A stretch of 39,716 bases of DNA from Streptomyces lushanensis (GCF_001700515.1 NZ_MAUD01000147.1:1-39716), one strand, 5' to 3'; positions 15,260 through 24,215 are shown, counted from the stretch's first letter. Numbers and translations are program-made. The notes: generated from the letters alone by a model not told the origin.

Positions 15260-17221
15260 ATGAGCCAGCCACCCGGCCAGCAGCCGCCGCAGGGAGGCTT
15301 CGGCGCTCCGCAGGACCCGCAGCAGGAGGATCCGCAGCAGGAGGATGCGCAGCAGGCAGTCCCGCAGCAGGAGGCTCCGGGGCAGGGAGGCCCGCGACCG
15401 CCGGCGCCACCGCCCGTGCCGTCGCAGGCGCAGCCGCCGCAGTCGCCGCCCTCCGCGCCGCCCGGTTACGGCTATCCGCAGGGGCCCGGCCCGTACAACC
15501 CCGGTCCGGGGCCCTACGGTCAGCAGCCCGGCCCGTACAACTCCCCGCCTCAGCCCGGTGGATACGGCCGGCCCAACCCATACGTACAGCAGCCAGGATC
15601 GTACGGTCAGCAGCCAGGATCGTACGGTCAGCAGCCCGGACCGTACGGACAGCAGCCAGGGCCCTATCAGCCTCAGCCGGGGCCCTACGGCGGCTACCCG
15701 CCCCAGCAGTTCCCCGGAGCGCCCGTCCCGCCGCCCGGTGGCGGCGGTGGCGGTGGCCGTGGCGGCAGGAACTTCTTCAGGTCCACGCCCGGCATCATCA
15801 CCGCCGCCGCGGTCGCGCTGCTGCTGATAGGCGGCGGCGCGTGGTTCGCCCTCGGCGGCGACGGCGGTGACGACGGCGGTGGCGCGAAGCCCACCGCGGG
15901 GAAGAGCGGGGACGCCCGGCCGAGCGCCTCGGAGAGCGTCGACCAGGGCGACGGTACCGGCGGAGGCCGCGAGGAGGAGGACGATCTCAACGCCGGGCGC
16001 AAGGACGGCGAGTCCAAGGTGCTCTGGCTCCGGACCAACGATGTGGATCTGCCGCGCAACGGCGCGGACGTCGAGGGTCCGTGGTTCGTCGGCGACACCG
16101 TCGTCAAGGCCATGTACCGGCAGATCGTGGGCTACTCCGTCGCCGACGGCAGGAAGAAGTGGACGCTTCCGCTGCCCGCCGAGGTGTGCTCCGCGCCCGT
16201 CGCGCCGACGGCCGACGGCAAGATCGTCATCGGGATCAAGAACGGCACGACCGACAGGAGCCTCTGCAACCAGCTCCAGATGGTCGATCTCAAGACCGGT
16301 GAGGGCGGCTGGAAGAAAGAGGTCCAGGAGTCCGGGACGTTCGACATCCTCACCGACATCACGCTGGCGATCAGCGGGAACACCGTCACCGCCGCACGCA
16401 CCGGCAACGCCAACGCCTACCGGGTGAGCGACGGCAAGGAGCTGTTCGGCAGGCTGCCGGGCGAGTGCCAGCCGTACGCGTTCGCCGGCGGCGCCAAGCT
16501 GATCGCCGCCGAGAGCTGCCCGACCGGCGACTACGAGACCACGCAGAACCAGATCCAGGAGCTGGATCCGGCCACCGGCGCGGCCAGGTGGACCTACGAG
16601 CTCGCCAAGAACTGGGAGGTCGACAAGGTCTACTCGGTCGACCCCCTGGTCGTCTCCGCGAAGAACGACGACAAGAAGTCCTGGAGCGTCTTCGCGCTCC
16701 ACGCGAACGGCACCCTGCGCTCGCAACTCGCGGGCGGGAAGGACAAGTTCGCGCCGCGCTGCGGCGGCGGTCTCGTCGTCTTCGGCAGCAATCTGGAGGG
16801 CTGTGTCGGAGTCGCCGCCGACGCGAGCACGTTCTACATGTCGACCGAACCCGACACGAGCGGCACCGGGCGCACCAATGAGGTCGTCGCCTTCAGCCTC
16901 GACACCGGCAAGGCCGCGTGGCGCGCCAAGGCGCCCGCCGGGCGGCAGATGACGCCGCTGCGGATGGAGGGCGGCAAGGTCCTGGTGTATCTGGACCCGA
17001 CGTACGACGAGGGCGGCGCGGTCGCCACGATCGCGGCGGGCGGCGGCGCACCCACGATGCTTCAGCGGCACCCGGCGTCCACGGCCCGGATCGAGAGCTC
17101 CTTCTACTCGGCGGAGCTGGACTATGTGGGCGGCCGGTTCTTCGTGACCAGCGGCCGGGTCAGCGCGAGCGACGACGAAGAGGAAATGAAGACGTCGACC
17201 ATGATGGCGTTCGGTGAGTGA
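15260..17221 (+). CDS. Membrane-anchored PQQ-like beta-propeller protein, paralogue 1
   Basis: A 653-residue protein with a cytoplasmic Pro/Gln/Gly/Tyr-rich tail (about 1-165), one transmembrane helix (about 176-197, GIITAAAVALLLIGGGAWFA), an acidic linker, and an extracellular propeller (about 255-653). Propeller blades are marked by PQQ-like strands such as KKWTLPLPAEVC, ARWTYELAKNWEV and AAWRAKAPAG. The tail contains a 21-bp tandem repeat encoding SYGQQPG units. Such proteins are frequent in Streptomyces; binding partner and function are unknown. No catalytic PQQ residues were identified, so it is probably a structural or sensor domain. ATG 15260 follows AAGGGGGAAAG. A paralogue with the same layout comes 102 nt downstream, suggesting duplication and one operon. 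Confidence 0.88.
   Translation: MSQPPGQQPPQGGFGAPQDPQQEDPQQEDAQQAVPQQEAPGQGGPRPPAPPPVPSQAQPPQSPPSAPPGYGYPQGPGPYNPGPGPYGQQPGPYNSPPQPGGYGRPNPYVQQPGSYGQQPGSYGQQPGPYGQQPGPYQPQPGPYGGYPPQQFPGAPVPPPGGGGGGGRGGRNFFRSTPGIITAAAVALLLIGGGAWFALGGDGGDDGGGAKPTAGKSGDARPSASESVDQGDGTGGGREEEDDLNAGRKDGESKVLWLRTNDVDLPRNGADVEGPWFVGDTVVKAMYRQIVGYSVADGRKKWTLPLPAEVCSAPVAPTADGKIVIGIKNGTTDRSLCNQLQMVDLKTGEGGWKKEVQESGTFDILTDITLAISGNTVTAARTGNANAYRVSDGKELFGRLPGECQPYAFAGGAKLIAAESCPTGDYETTQNQIQELDPATGAARWTYELAKNWEVDKVYSVDPLVVSAKNDDKKSWSVFALHANGTLRSQLAGGKDKFAPRCGGGLVVFGSNLEGCVGVAADASTFYMSTEPDTSGTGRTNEVVAFSLDTGKAAWRAKAPAGRQMTPLRMEGGKVLVYLDPTYDEGGAVATIAAGGGAPTMLQRHPASTARIESSFYSAELDYVGGRFFVTSGRVSASDDEEEMKTSTMMAFGE
15587..15668 (+). 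repeat. 21-bp tandem repeat coding for SYGQQPG-like units
   Basis: Four nearly identical 21-bp units in frame (about 15587-15668). They start CAGCAGCCAGGATCGTACGG, and the later copies diverge at single bases. They expand the Pro/Gln-rich tail of the propeller protein and are a likely site of repeat-number variation. Confidence 0.8.
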
Positions 17222-17323
17222 CGCCGGCCGGGCCCGCCGGAATCCGCGACTGACGCGTCCAGCTCCCTGGCACGCCACCGACTTTCCGACCGCCGAGCTT
17301 CCTTCCGACGAGGTATGTACTCC

Positions 17324-19237
17324 ATGACGCAGCCGCCCCAGCCGCCTCAGCAGCCGCAGTCGTCCCAGCAGCCGCCCGACGAGCCGCCGCGGGGAGAGTT
17401 CGGAGCCCCGCAGGAGCCTTTGGCCGGCGGCTTCGGCGCTCCGCAGGAACCGCCGCCGGGCGGGTACGGGTACGGCGCTCCGCCGCCGCCCGCGCGGAAC
17501 GTCTCCTACGGATACCCGCAGCCGCCCCAGCCGCCGCAGGGCGTTCCCGGAGCACCCGTGCCGGGCGCTCCGGCAGGCCCCGGCACCCCGCCGGGCTACG
17601 GCTACCCCGCGCCGCCGGGTTACGGCTATCCCGCCCAGCCGGCCGGGCCCGGTCAGCCCTCGTACGGCTATCCGGCACAGCCCACGGGACCGCACGGCCC
17701 GTACCAGCAGCAGCCACCGCGGGGCGGCGGTTTCGGCGACGGCGCGGGCGCGGGCGGCGACGGCAAGAAGAAGCTGTCCACCCAGACGCAGATCATCGTC
17801 GCCGCGGCCGTCGCCGTGGTGCTGATCGTCGGCGGTGGTATCTGGTTCGCCTCGTCCGGCGGTGACGGCACGGAGAACGAGTCCAAGGGCACCTCGTCCG
17901 GCGCCGCCGAGGGCGCGGGCGGCAAGGACGGCAAGGCCGGTGACGAGGCGGTCGGCGGCGGTGGCACGGAGAAGGTGCCGGACAACGTCAGGTCCAAGGC
18001 CGGGTTCCAGCTCCCGACCCCCAAGGTCACCGATGTCACCGGGGTCGGCGGCTCCTGGGTCACCGACACCGCCTATGTGAAGACGGGCATCAACCAGATC
18101 GTCGGTTACGACCTCGACACGGGCACCCGGATCTGGTCGATCCCGCTGCCCGGTCAGGTGTGCGCGGCGACCAGGCATGTCAGCGAGGACGGCAGGACCG
18201 CGATCGCCTTCGAGCCCGCCAAGCGCACCGCCGCGCAGAAGTACCAGAAGTGCACGGAGGTCGGCGCGATCGATCTGGCGGCCGGGGAACTCGTGTGGAG
18301 CAAGTCGGTCAAGGGCTCCAACGCCGGTGACGAGAAGGTCCGGTTCGACGAGATCACCCTCAGCGGCACGACGGTCGCGGCGGGCGGCACGGACGGCGGC
18401 GCGGCCTTCGACCTCGCCGACGGCGCGGTCCGCTGGAAGCCCGAGGTCAGCGCGGACGGCTGCTACGACATGGGGTACGGGGGCGGCGCCGGCCTGGTCG
18501 CCGCCCGTAAGTGCGGTTCGTACGACGATCCGCAGATCTCCATCGAGACCCTCGACCCGGTCACCGGCGCCCCGCTCTCCTCGTTCAAGATGCCCGCCGG
18601 TGTCGCCTACGCGAGTGTCGTCTCCACCAAGCCCTTGGTGGTGGCCGCCGACGTCGGTGACACGGCGGGTGACGGCAGCGGCATCTCGGACTTCTTCTCG
18701 ATCGACGAGAGGAACGGCAAGCTGCTCGCCAGGATCCCGGCCGACGCCGACCGGTACGCGGCGCGCTGCGGTTCGACGGAGGTCGAGTCCTGCCAGAAGC
18801 TGGTGGTGGGCAACGGCAGGCTCTATCTGCCGACCGAGGGCCACGAGGGCGGCGGCGAGTACGGCGACACCAACGAGATCGTCTCCTTCGACCTCACCAC
18901 CGGCAAGAGCACCTCGGACCGCGCGGACGCGGGCGACCGCTACACGATGTTCCCGCTGCGCATGGACGGCGGCGACATCATCGCCTACAAAGTGCCTCCG
19001 TACGACAAGGGCGGCCAGATCATCTCCATCGACGGCGGCACCTTCAAGGAGACGGTGCTGATGGAGAATCCGGCCGACGAGGGCGTCAGGGACGCGGAGA
19101 CCAGCTTCTCCGCCGACTACGCCGAGATCCTCTACGGGGACGGCCGGATGTTCCTCGCCGAGACCATGCTGAGCAAGCCGTCGGCCTCGTCGCTGGACGA
19201 CACCTCGTATCTGGCGGTCTCGTTCAGCACGAAGTGA
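17324..19237 (+). CDS. Membrane-anchored PQQ-like beta-propeller protein, paralogue 2
   Basis: A 637-residue paralogue of the upstream gene with the same order: Pro/Gln/Tyr/Gly-rich cytoplasmic tail (about 1-150, repeated GYGYP units), one transmembrane helix (about 155-175, TQIIVAAAVAVVLIVGGGIW), an acidic Gly/Lys linker and a C-terminal propeller (about 215-637). The strands GTRIWSIPLPGQVC and GAVRWKPEVS align with KKWTLPLPAEVC and similar strands in paralogue 1. Many Cys residues in the propeller (VCAATRH, KCTEVG, RKCGSYD, RCGSTEVESCQK) probably form extracellular disulfides. ATG 17324 is preferred over the ATG at 17315, because the GAGG lies 10 nt before the former and only 1 nt before the latter. 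A long hairpin closes the unit. Confidence 0.88.
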   Translation: MTQPPQPPQQPQSSQQPPDEPPRGEFGAPQEPLAGGFGAPQEPPPGGYGYGAPPPPARNVSYGYPQPPQPPQGVPGAPVPGAPAGPGTPPGYGYPAPPGYGYPAQPAGPGQPSYGYPAQPTGPHGPYQQQPPRGGGFGDGAGAGGDGKKKLSTQTQIIVAAAVAVVLIVGGGIWFASSGGDGTENESKGTSSGAAEGAGGKDGKAGDEAVGGGGTEKVPDNVRSKAGFQLPTPKVTDVTGVGGSWVTDTAYVKTGINQIVGYDLDTGTRIWSIPLPGQVCAATRHVSEDGRTAIAFEPAKRTAAQKYQKCTEVGAIDLAAGELVWSKSVKGSNAGDEKVRFDEITLSGTTVAAGGTDGGAAFDLADGAVRWKPEVSADGCYDMGYGGGAGLVAARKCGSYDDPQISIETLDPVTGAPLSSFKMPAGVAYASVVSTKPLVVAADVGDTAGDGSGISDFFSIDERNGKLLARIPADADRYAARCGSTEVESCQKLVVGNGRLYLPTEGHEGGGEYGDTNEIVSFDLTTGKSTSDRADAGDRYTMFPLRMDGGDIIAYKVPPYDKGGQIISIDGGTFKETVLMENPADEGVRDAETSFSADYAEILYGDGRMFLAETMLSKPSASSLDDTSYLAVSFSTK

Positions 19238-19283
19238 CCCGGCGCGCGGTGGCGCGGCGGGCCGCGCGGCGCTGCGCTGTGGT

Positions 19284-19325
19284 GGGCCCCGGCCCGTGGG
19301 CGGTACATGCCACGGGCCGGGGCCC
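19284..19325 (+). terminator. Hairpin terminator after the propeller gene pair
   Basis: A perfect 16-bp inverted repeat (19284-19299 with 19310-19325, arm GGGCCCCGGCCCGTGG), a 10-nt loop and a GTTCTGTTC tail. It starts 46 nt after the stop. Confidence 0.75.
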
Positions 19326-19507
19326 GTTCTGTTCGGCCGTGGCGCGGTCCATAGCGGCCTTCACCGTCGACTAGTCCTGAATGGCCGGGAATTCGGCAAT
19401 CCGAGGGGCTTCTGAACAGTAGGGGGCGCGCGATCTCGAACAAGCGTGTAGCTTGCCGGGTCAGGAGGCCGGGGGGCCAGTTTTCTGCGGTGATGGGGGC
19501 TTTCTCT

Positions 19508-20206
19508 ATGGGCGTTCGGCTCATGGTGGTCGACGACCACCGACTGCTCGCCGAGGCGCTCGCCTCGGCATTGAAACTACGCGGGCACCGGGTGCTCGCG
19601 GCGGCGGCGCCCACGGCGGGCGTCGCCGATCTGGTGGTGAGCAGGGCGCCGGAAGTGTGCCTGCTGGGCACGGCGGCGCCGGCCGAGCCGGGCGCCTTCG
19701 ACCCGATCGTACGGATCAAGCGGGACCGGCCGCAGGTGGCCGTGGTGGTGCTCGGTCCGGTACCGAGCCCGCGCGGGATCGCGGCGGCCTTCGCGGCCGG
19801 CGCCTCCGGCTATGTGCGCCACGACGAGCGCATCGAGGGTGTGGAACGCGCCATGATCAAGGCGCGGGCGGGCGAGGCGGCGGTGGCGCCGCAGTTGCTC
19901 CAGGGTGCCTTCACCGAGCTGCTCAACCCGGCGGCCCAGCCGGACGACGAGGGGCAGCGGCTGCTGCGGATGCTCACTCCGCGCGAGATCGAGGTGCTGG
20001 TGCGGGTCGCGGAGGGCGAGGACACCCGGCTGATCGCGGCCGGGATGGGCATCGCGCCGAGCACGGCCAGGACGCATGTGCAGCGGGTGCTGATGAAGCT
20101 GGGCGTGGGCTCCCGGCTGGAGGCGGCGGCGCTGGCGGCGCGTACGGGCCTGCTGGACCGTGCGACGCCGGGCGACCTGCGGCGGCCCGACGCCCACGAC
20201 CACTGA
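19508..20206 (+). CDS. LuxR-family response regulator with degenerate receiver domain
   Basis: A 232-residue orphan regulator. The receiver (about 1-115) keeps the acidic pair in VVDDHRLL, but the phosphoacceptor position reads PEVCLLGTAAP, with Gly54 where Asp is expected; the Thr/Ser switch (VVVLGP) and the Lys (GYVRHDE) are also replaced. The LuxR-type HTH is intact (LTPREIEVLVRVAEGEDTRL, then STARTHVQRVLMKLG, about 155-210). It therefore probably works without phosphorylation, perhaps through a ligand or constitutive dimer. No kinase gene adjoins it. ATG 19508 was chosen; GGGGG lies 9 nt upstream, and earlier GTG/ATG codons at 19490 and 19493 would add 5-6 residues. A second, more standard LuxR regulator lies 4.6 kb downstream. 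Confidence 0.88.
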   Translation: MGVRLMVVDDHRLLAEALASALKLRGHRVLAAAAPTAGVADLVVSRAPEVCLLGTAAPAEPGAFDPIVRIKRDRPQVAVVVLGPVPSPRGIAAAFAAGASGYVRHDERIEGVERAMIKARAGEAAVAPQLLQGAFTELLNPAAQPDDEGQRLLRMLTPREIEVLVRVAEGEDTRLIAAGMGIAPSTARTHVQRVLMKLGVGSRLEAAALAARTGLLDRATPGDLRRPDAHDH

Positions 20207-20221
20207 CGGCGCGCGGCACGC

Positions 20222-20285
20222 GGCGCACGAGGCGGGTGGCGCACGAGGCGGGTGGCGCACGAGGCGGGTGGCGCACGAGGCGGGT
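20222..20285 (+). repeat. Four tandem copies of a 16-bp unit
   Basis: Four exact copies of GGCGCACGAGGCGGGT occur head to tail, with degenerate partial copies on both sides. They begin 16 nt after the LuxR stop codon. There are no spacers, so this is a simple minisatellite, not a CRISPR. Confidence 0.9.
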
Positions 20286-20491
20286 GGCGCGCCGCGAGCT
20301 GCGTACGAAGCGCGGCGTACAGGGTGCCGGGTACGGGCCACGGCGTACGGGTCGGCCTGCGAGGCACGGCGTAGGGAGCCGTCCGCCCATCACATCCGAC
20401 TCAGGCCGCGGCCCACCCTGCTCACCCCTGCTCATGGCCCCTGCGCGTGCCTCACGTGTCCCTGACCAGCCGCTCACGCTCCTTCACCACA

Positions 20492-20535
20492 TTGACGCTG
20501 CTGTTGGTTTGTGATTTGTTATGTTCGGTTCTGTT
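20492..20535 (+). promoter_or_regulatory. T-rich promoter/operator region of the gal operon
   Basis: TTGACG at 20492 is followed by an unusual T/G-rich stretch (GTTGGTTTGTGATTTGTTAT, then GTTCGGTTCTGTTGG) in otherwise GC-rich DNA. TTTGTT at 20515 is 17 nt from TTGACG; TATGTT at 20520 is another possible -10. Repeated TTTG/GTT half-sites resemble binding sites of DeoR-type sugar repressors. It ends about 60 nt before galT. Confidence 0.45.
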
Positions 20536-20593
20536 GGGCAGTGTGGGCCATGCCGTGCAGTGCGATGTGGACGACACGGGTGAGGGGCGACCG

Positions 20594-21706
20594 ATGAAGA
20601 GGACGGTGACGCGGCTCGCCGACGGCCGTGAGCTGATCTACTACGACTCCCGCGACGACGCCGTGCGGGACGCCGTCGACCGCAGGCCCCTCGGTCCCGT
20701 CGCCACCGCCTCCGAGATCCGCCACGACCCGCTGCTCGGCGACTCGGTGGCCATCGCCTCGCACCGCCAGGACCGTACGTACCACCCGCCCGCCGACCAG
20801 TGCCCGCTCTGCCCCTCCCGGGACGGCCGGCTCAGCGAGATCCCGGACTCCGACTACGACGTCGCCGTCTTCGAGAACCGCTTCCCTTCCCTCGCGGGCG
20901 ACTCAGGACGCTGCGAGGTCGTCTGTTTCACCGCCGACCACGACATGTCGTTCGCCGGTCTCTCCGAGGAACGGGTCGCGCTGGTGCTGGACGCCTGGAC
21001 CGACCGTACGGCGGAGCTGGCCGCGCTGCCGCAGGTCGAACAGGTCTTCGCGTTCGAGAACCGGGGCGTGGAGATCGGGGTGACGCTCGGCCATCCGCAC
21101 GGGCAGATCTACGCGTACCCGTTCGTCACCCCGCGCTCCACGCTGATGCTCCGCTCCGCCCGTGAGCACCGGGCCGCGACCGGCCGCAACCTCTTCGACG
21201 ATCTCGTCGAGCGCGAGCGGACACGGCAGCCGGTGCGGCCAGGGCAGTCGGCGCAGCCGGGACGGACCGGCCACGGGAGCTCGCGGCGGACCGAGGGTGA
21301 CCGGATGGTGCTGACGGGCGAGCACTGGGTGGCGTTCGTGCCCTACGCCGCGCACTGGCCGTACGAGGTGCATCTCTACCCGATCCGCCGGGTCCCGGAC
21401 CTGCGGGCGCTGGACGACGCGGCCCGCGCGGAGTTCCCGCCGGTGTATCTGGAACTCTTGAAGCGCTTCGACCGGATCTTCGGCGAAGGTGAACCGCCCA
21501 CGCCCTATGTCGCCGCCTGGCACCAGGCGCCGTTCCGGGCCGCCGGGCGCGAGGACTTCGCGCTCCACCTGGAGCTTTTCACCGTGCGCCGTACTTCCGG
21601 CAAGCTGAAGTTCCTCGCGGGCTCCGAATCCGGCATGAGCGTGTTCATCAATGACGTGCCACCGGAGGCCGCGGCCGAGCGACTGCGAGAGGTAGCGAGC
21701 GAGTGA
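20594..21706 (+). CDS. galT: Galactose-1-phosphate uridylyltransferase
   Basis: A 370-residue Leloir-pathway enzyme that swaps UMP between UDP-glucose and galactose-1-phosphate. The active-site motif [12 protein letters not shown] is at about residue 166 (His-Pro-His with the UMP-accepting His). CPLCPS near residue 74 and ENRFPSL match the zinc and substrate regions of the family, and the C-terminus has WHQAPFR and [22 protein letters not shown] Pro/Gln/Arg-rich insert of about 20 residues (around 215-240) is unusual and low-complexity. ATG 20594 has GAGGGG 9 nt upstream. The stop overlaps the galE start by GTGA, so the gal genes form an operon; the T-rich region upstream is the likely control site. 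Confidence 0.96.
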   Translation: MKRTVTRLADGRELIYYDSRDDAVRDAVDRRPLGPVATASEIRHDPLLGDSVAIASHRQDRTYHPPADQCPLCPSRDGRLSEIPDSDYDVAVFENRFPSLAGDSGRCEVVCFTADHDMSFAGLSEERVALVLDAWTDRTAELAALPQVEQVFAFENRGVEIGVTLGHPHGQIYAYPFVTPRSTLMLRSAREHRAATGRNLFDDLVERERTRQPVRPGQSAQPGRTGHGSSRRTEGDRMVLTGEHWVAFVPYAAHWPYEVHLYPIRRVPDLRALDDAARAEFPPVYLELLKRFDRIFGEGEPPTPYVAAWHQAPFRAAGREDFALHLELFTVRRTSGKLKFLAGSESGMSVFINDVPPEAAAERLREVASE

Positions 21707-22680
21707 GCAAGAAGTACCTGGTCACGGGCGGTGCGGGATATGTCGGCAGTGTGGTCGCGGCACATCTGCTGGAGGCCGGGCACGAGGTGACCGTGCTGGA
21801 CGATCTGTCCACCGGCTTCCGGGAGGCGGTCCCGGCGGACGCCACGTTCGTCGAGGGCCGGGTCCAGGACTCCGCCGAGTGGCTGGACTCCTCGTACGAC
21901 GCGGTGCTGCACTTCGCCGCGTCCTCACAGGTCGGCGAGTCCGTCGCCAGGCCCGAGAAGTACTGGGACAACAACGTCGGCGGCTCCATGGCGCTGCTCG
22001 CCGCGATGCGCGCGGCAGGGGTGCGCAAGCTGGTCTTCTCGTCCACCGCGGCGACCTACGGCGAGCCGGTCTCCACGCCGATCACCGAGTCCGACCCGAC
22101 GGCCCCGACCAGTCCGTACGGCGCGACCAAGCTCGCCGTCGACCATATGATCGGCGGCGAGTGCGCGGCGCACGGTCTCGCGGCCGTCTCGCTGCGCTAC
22201 TTCAATGTCGCGGGCGCGTACGGCGGTTGCGGTGAGCGCCACGATCCCGAGTCGCATCTCATCCCGCTCGTCCTCCAGGTCGCGCTCGGCCGGCGCGACG
22301 CGATCTCCGTCTTCGGCGAGGACTATCCGACGCCGGACGGCACCTGCGTACGCGACTACATCCATGTCGCGGATCTCGCCGAGGCGCATCTGCGCGCGCT
22401 GGACGCGGCGGCCGTGGGCGAGCATCTGATCTGCAACCTCGGCAACGGCAACGGCTTCTCGGTACGCGAGGTCATCGAGACCGTACGCAAGGTCACCAGA
22501 CATCCGATCCCCGAGGTCGTGGCGGCGCGCCGGGGAGGCGACCCGGCCGTACTCGTCGCGTCCGCCGCGACGGCGCACGAGCGTCTCGGCTGGACCCCGA
22601 GCCGCGCCGATCTGGCGGGGATCGTGGCGGACGCGTGGGCGTTCGCGCGGCGGGGGGAGACCGAGGCGATCAAGGAGTGA
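21703..22680 (+). CDS. galE: UDP-glucose 4-epimerase
   Basis: A 325-residue NAD-dependent short-chain dehydrogenase/reductase that interconverts UDP-galactose and UDP-glucose. The N-terminal Rossmann motif is [15 protein letters not shown]; the catalytic Tyr-Lys pair is in [13 protein letters not shown], and the Ser/Thr partner is in [22 protein letters not shown] and [19 protein letters not shown] are classic GalE segments. It begins with GTG overlapping the galT stop. It also supplies UDP-galactose for glycan synthesis. galK follows in the same direction. Confidence 0.96.
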   Translation: MSKKYLVTGGAGYVGSVVAAHLLEAGHEVTVLDDLSTGFREAVPADATFVEGRVQDSAEWLDSSYDAVLHFAASSQVGESVARPEKYWDNNVGGSMALLAAMRAAGVRKLVFSSTAATYGEPVSTPITESDPTAPTSPYGATKLAVDHMIGGECAAHGLAAVSLRYFNVAGAYGGCGERHDPESHLIPLVLQVALGRRDAISVFGEDYPTPDGTCVRDYIHVADLAEAHLRALDAAAVGEHLICNLGNGNGFSVREVIETVRKVTRHPIPEVVAARRGGDPAVLVASAATAHERLGWTPSRADLAGIVADAWAFARRGETEAIKE

Positions 22681-22757
22681 GAGCGGGACCGGGCGGGGGA
22701 GACCCAGGAGTGGGCGGGAGCGGCGCCGCCGTCGGTACCGCGGCCGGGGAGGTCCGG

Positions 22758-23906
22758 GTGGCCGAGGGGTTCCGGAGGCTCTACGGAGCCGCGCCCGAGG
22801 GCGTGTGGGCGGCTCCGGGCCGGGTGAACCTGATCGGTGAGTACACCGACTTCAACGACGGTTTCGTGATGCCGCTGGCGCTGCCGCACCGGGCGGTCGC
22901 GGCGGTCTCCCGCCGTAGGGACCGGATCCTTCGGCTGCACTCCGCGGATGTCACCCAGGGCGTGGTCCAGCTCGACATCGCCGCTCTCGAACCGCGTTCG
23001 GTCACCGGCTGGGCCGCCTATCCGGCCGGTGTCGTCCAGGCGCTGCGCGAGGCCGGGCATCCGGTGACCGGCGCCGACGTCCATCTCGTCTCGACCGTGC
23101 CGTCCGGCGCGGGGCTGTCGTCCTCGGCCGCGCTGGAGGTCGTCGTCGCGCTCGCCCTGAACGATCTGTACGGACTCGGCCTGACGCGGCCCGAACTGGC
23201 GCTGCTCGCGCAGCGCGCCGAGAACGCGTTCGTGGGCGTGCCGTGCGGGATCATGGACCAGATGGCCGCGGCCTGCTGCACCGAGGGACACGCGCTGCAT
23301 CTGGACACCCGCGACCTCTCCCAGCGCCAGGTGCCGTTCGACCCGGCCGCCCAGGGGCTCCGGCTGCTGGTGGTCGACACCCGCGTGAGGCACGCGCTCG
23401 GGGACGGCGCGTACGCCGCGCGGCGCGCGGCGTGCGAGGCGGGCGCGCGGGCGCTCGGGGTACGCGCGCTGCGCGACATCCCGTACGCGCGCCTGCCCGC
23501 GGCGCTGGAACGGCTGGCCGGAGCCGGACAGGGCGAGGAGGTCCGCCGCTGCGTCCGCCATGTGGTGAGCGACGACCACCGCGTCGAGCGGACCATCGCG
23601 CTGCTGGACGCGGACGACCTGCGCGCGGTCGGCCCCGTCCTGACCGAGGGCCACGCCTCGCTCCGCGACGACCTGCGGGTCTCCTGCCCGGAACTCGACC
23701 TGGCGGTCACCACCGCCGTCACCTCCGGCGCCCTGGGCGCCCGTATGACGGGCGGCGGTTTCGGCGGCTCCGCGGTGGTCCTGGCCGAGGAGCCCGACAC
23801 GGAAGCCGTCACCGAGGCGATCACGGAAGCCTTCGCGGCGTCGGGCTTCACACCCCCACGCGTCTTCCCGGCCGCCCCCTCCACCGGAGCACGCCGACTG
23901 TCCTGA
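22758..23906 (+). CDS. galK: Galactokinase
   Basis: Galactokinase phosphorylates galactose at C1 with ATP, the first Leloir step. The 382-residue product shows the galactokinase signature GRVNLIGEYTDFNDGFVMPL near the N-terminus, the ATP loop TVPSGAGLSSSAALEVVVAL, GIMDQMAAAC with the catalytic Asp region, and the C-terminal GARMTGGGFGGSAVVL. GTG 22758 gives an N-terminus (MAEGFRRLYGAAPEGVWAAP) that matches Streptomyces GalK length, and has GGGGAGG 5 nt upstream. Two upstream GTG codons are possible: 22677 overlaps the galE stop, and 22710 has GGGGGAG. These would add a Gly-rich stretch of 27 or 16 residues. The gene ends the gal operon. Confidence 0.94.
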   Translation: MAEGFRRLYGAAPEGVWAAPGRVNLIGEYTDFNDGFVMPLALPHRAVAAVSRRRDRILRLHSADVTQGVVQLDIAALEPRSVTGWAAYPAGVVQALREAGHPVTGADVHLVSTVPSGAGLSSSAALEVVVALALNDLYGLGLTRPELALLAQRAENAFVGVPCGIMDQMAAACCTEGHALHLDTRDLSQRQVPFDPAAQGLRLLVVDTRVRHALGDGAYAARRAACEAGARALGVRALRDIPYARLPAALERLAGAGQGEEVRRCVRHVVSDDHRVERTIALLDADDLRAVGPVLTEGHASLRDDLRVSCPELDLAVTTAVTSGALGARMTGGGFGGSAVVLAEEPDTEAVTEAITEAFAASGFTPPRVFPAAPSTGARRLS

Positions 23907-23919
23907 CGTTCGGCCTCCG

Positions 23920-23934
23920 CTGGACTTAGTCCAG
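23920..23934. promoter_or_regulatory. Perfect palindrome upstream of the toxin-antitoxin pair
   Basis: CTGGACT-T-AGTCCAG is a perfect 7-bp inverted repeat, and a further half-site CTTAGTCC follows at 23937-23944. It lies 36 nt before the antitoxin start. Type II modules are usually autorepressed through such palindromes, so this is a good operator candidate. Confidence 0.5.
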
Positions 23935-23969
23935 TGCTTAGTCCGCTTGTGAACGCCTTTGAGGCACCC

Positions 23970-24215
23970 GTGGAAGCAGCCCGTCAGTACAACGTGCACG
24001 AGGCGAAGACGCATTTCTCGCGCATCCTGGAGCAGGTCGCGACCGGCGAAGAGGTCGTGATCAGCAAGGCGGGGGTGCCGGTCGCGAAGGTCGTACCGCT
24101 GAGGCCCGAGGTACGGCGCACAGGGCGTGGCTCGCTCAAGGGGCGGATTCGCATCGCCGACGACTTCGACGAACTGCCCGACGGCATCGCCGACGAATTC
24201 GGGATGCGTCGATGA
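23970..24215 (+). CDS. Phd/YefM-type antitoxin
   Basis: An 81-residue antitoxin. The N-terminal half (QYNVHEAKTHFSRILEQVA, then GEEVVISKAGVPVAKVVPL) is the Phd/YefM fold that binds DNA and dimerises. The C-terminal part (RIADDFDELPDGIADEFGM) is the acidic toxin-binding tail that lies across the PIN active site. GTG 23970 has GAGG 5 nt upstream and matches the usual family start; GTG codons at 23934 and 23949 would lengthen it. The stop overlaps the toxin ATG (ATGA), the classic toxin-antitoxin arrangement. The palindrome at 23920 is its probable operator. Confidence 0.9.
   Translation: MEAARQYNVHEAKTHFSRILEQVATGEEVVISKAGVPVAKVVPLRPEVRRTGRGSLKGRIRIADDFDELPDGIADEFGMRR

Larger units (their letters stand above)
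20207..20593. other. Intergenic region between LuxR gene and galT
   Basis: 387 nt without a credible gene. The left part holds the 16-bp tandem repeat and related GCGTACG-rich sequence; the right part holds a T-rich stretch that looks like the gal promoter region. Open frames across it show no codon bias or homology that I can recognise. Confidence 0.6.

Noticed and set aside
15053..18844. Very long open frame on the minus strand opposite the propeller genes
   Set aside because: It is an antisense shadow caused by high third-position GC. The plus-strand frames have clear domains, starts and ribosome sites; the antisense product is Arg/Gly/Ala-rich and unlike any family.
20222..20285. CRISPR array
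   Set aside because: The copies are directly adjacent with no spacers, and no cas gene is present.
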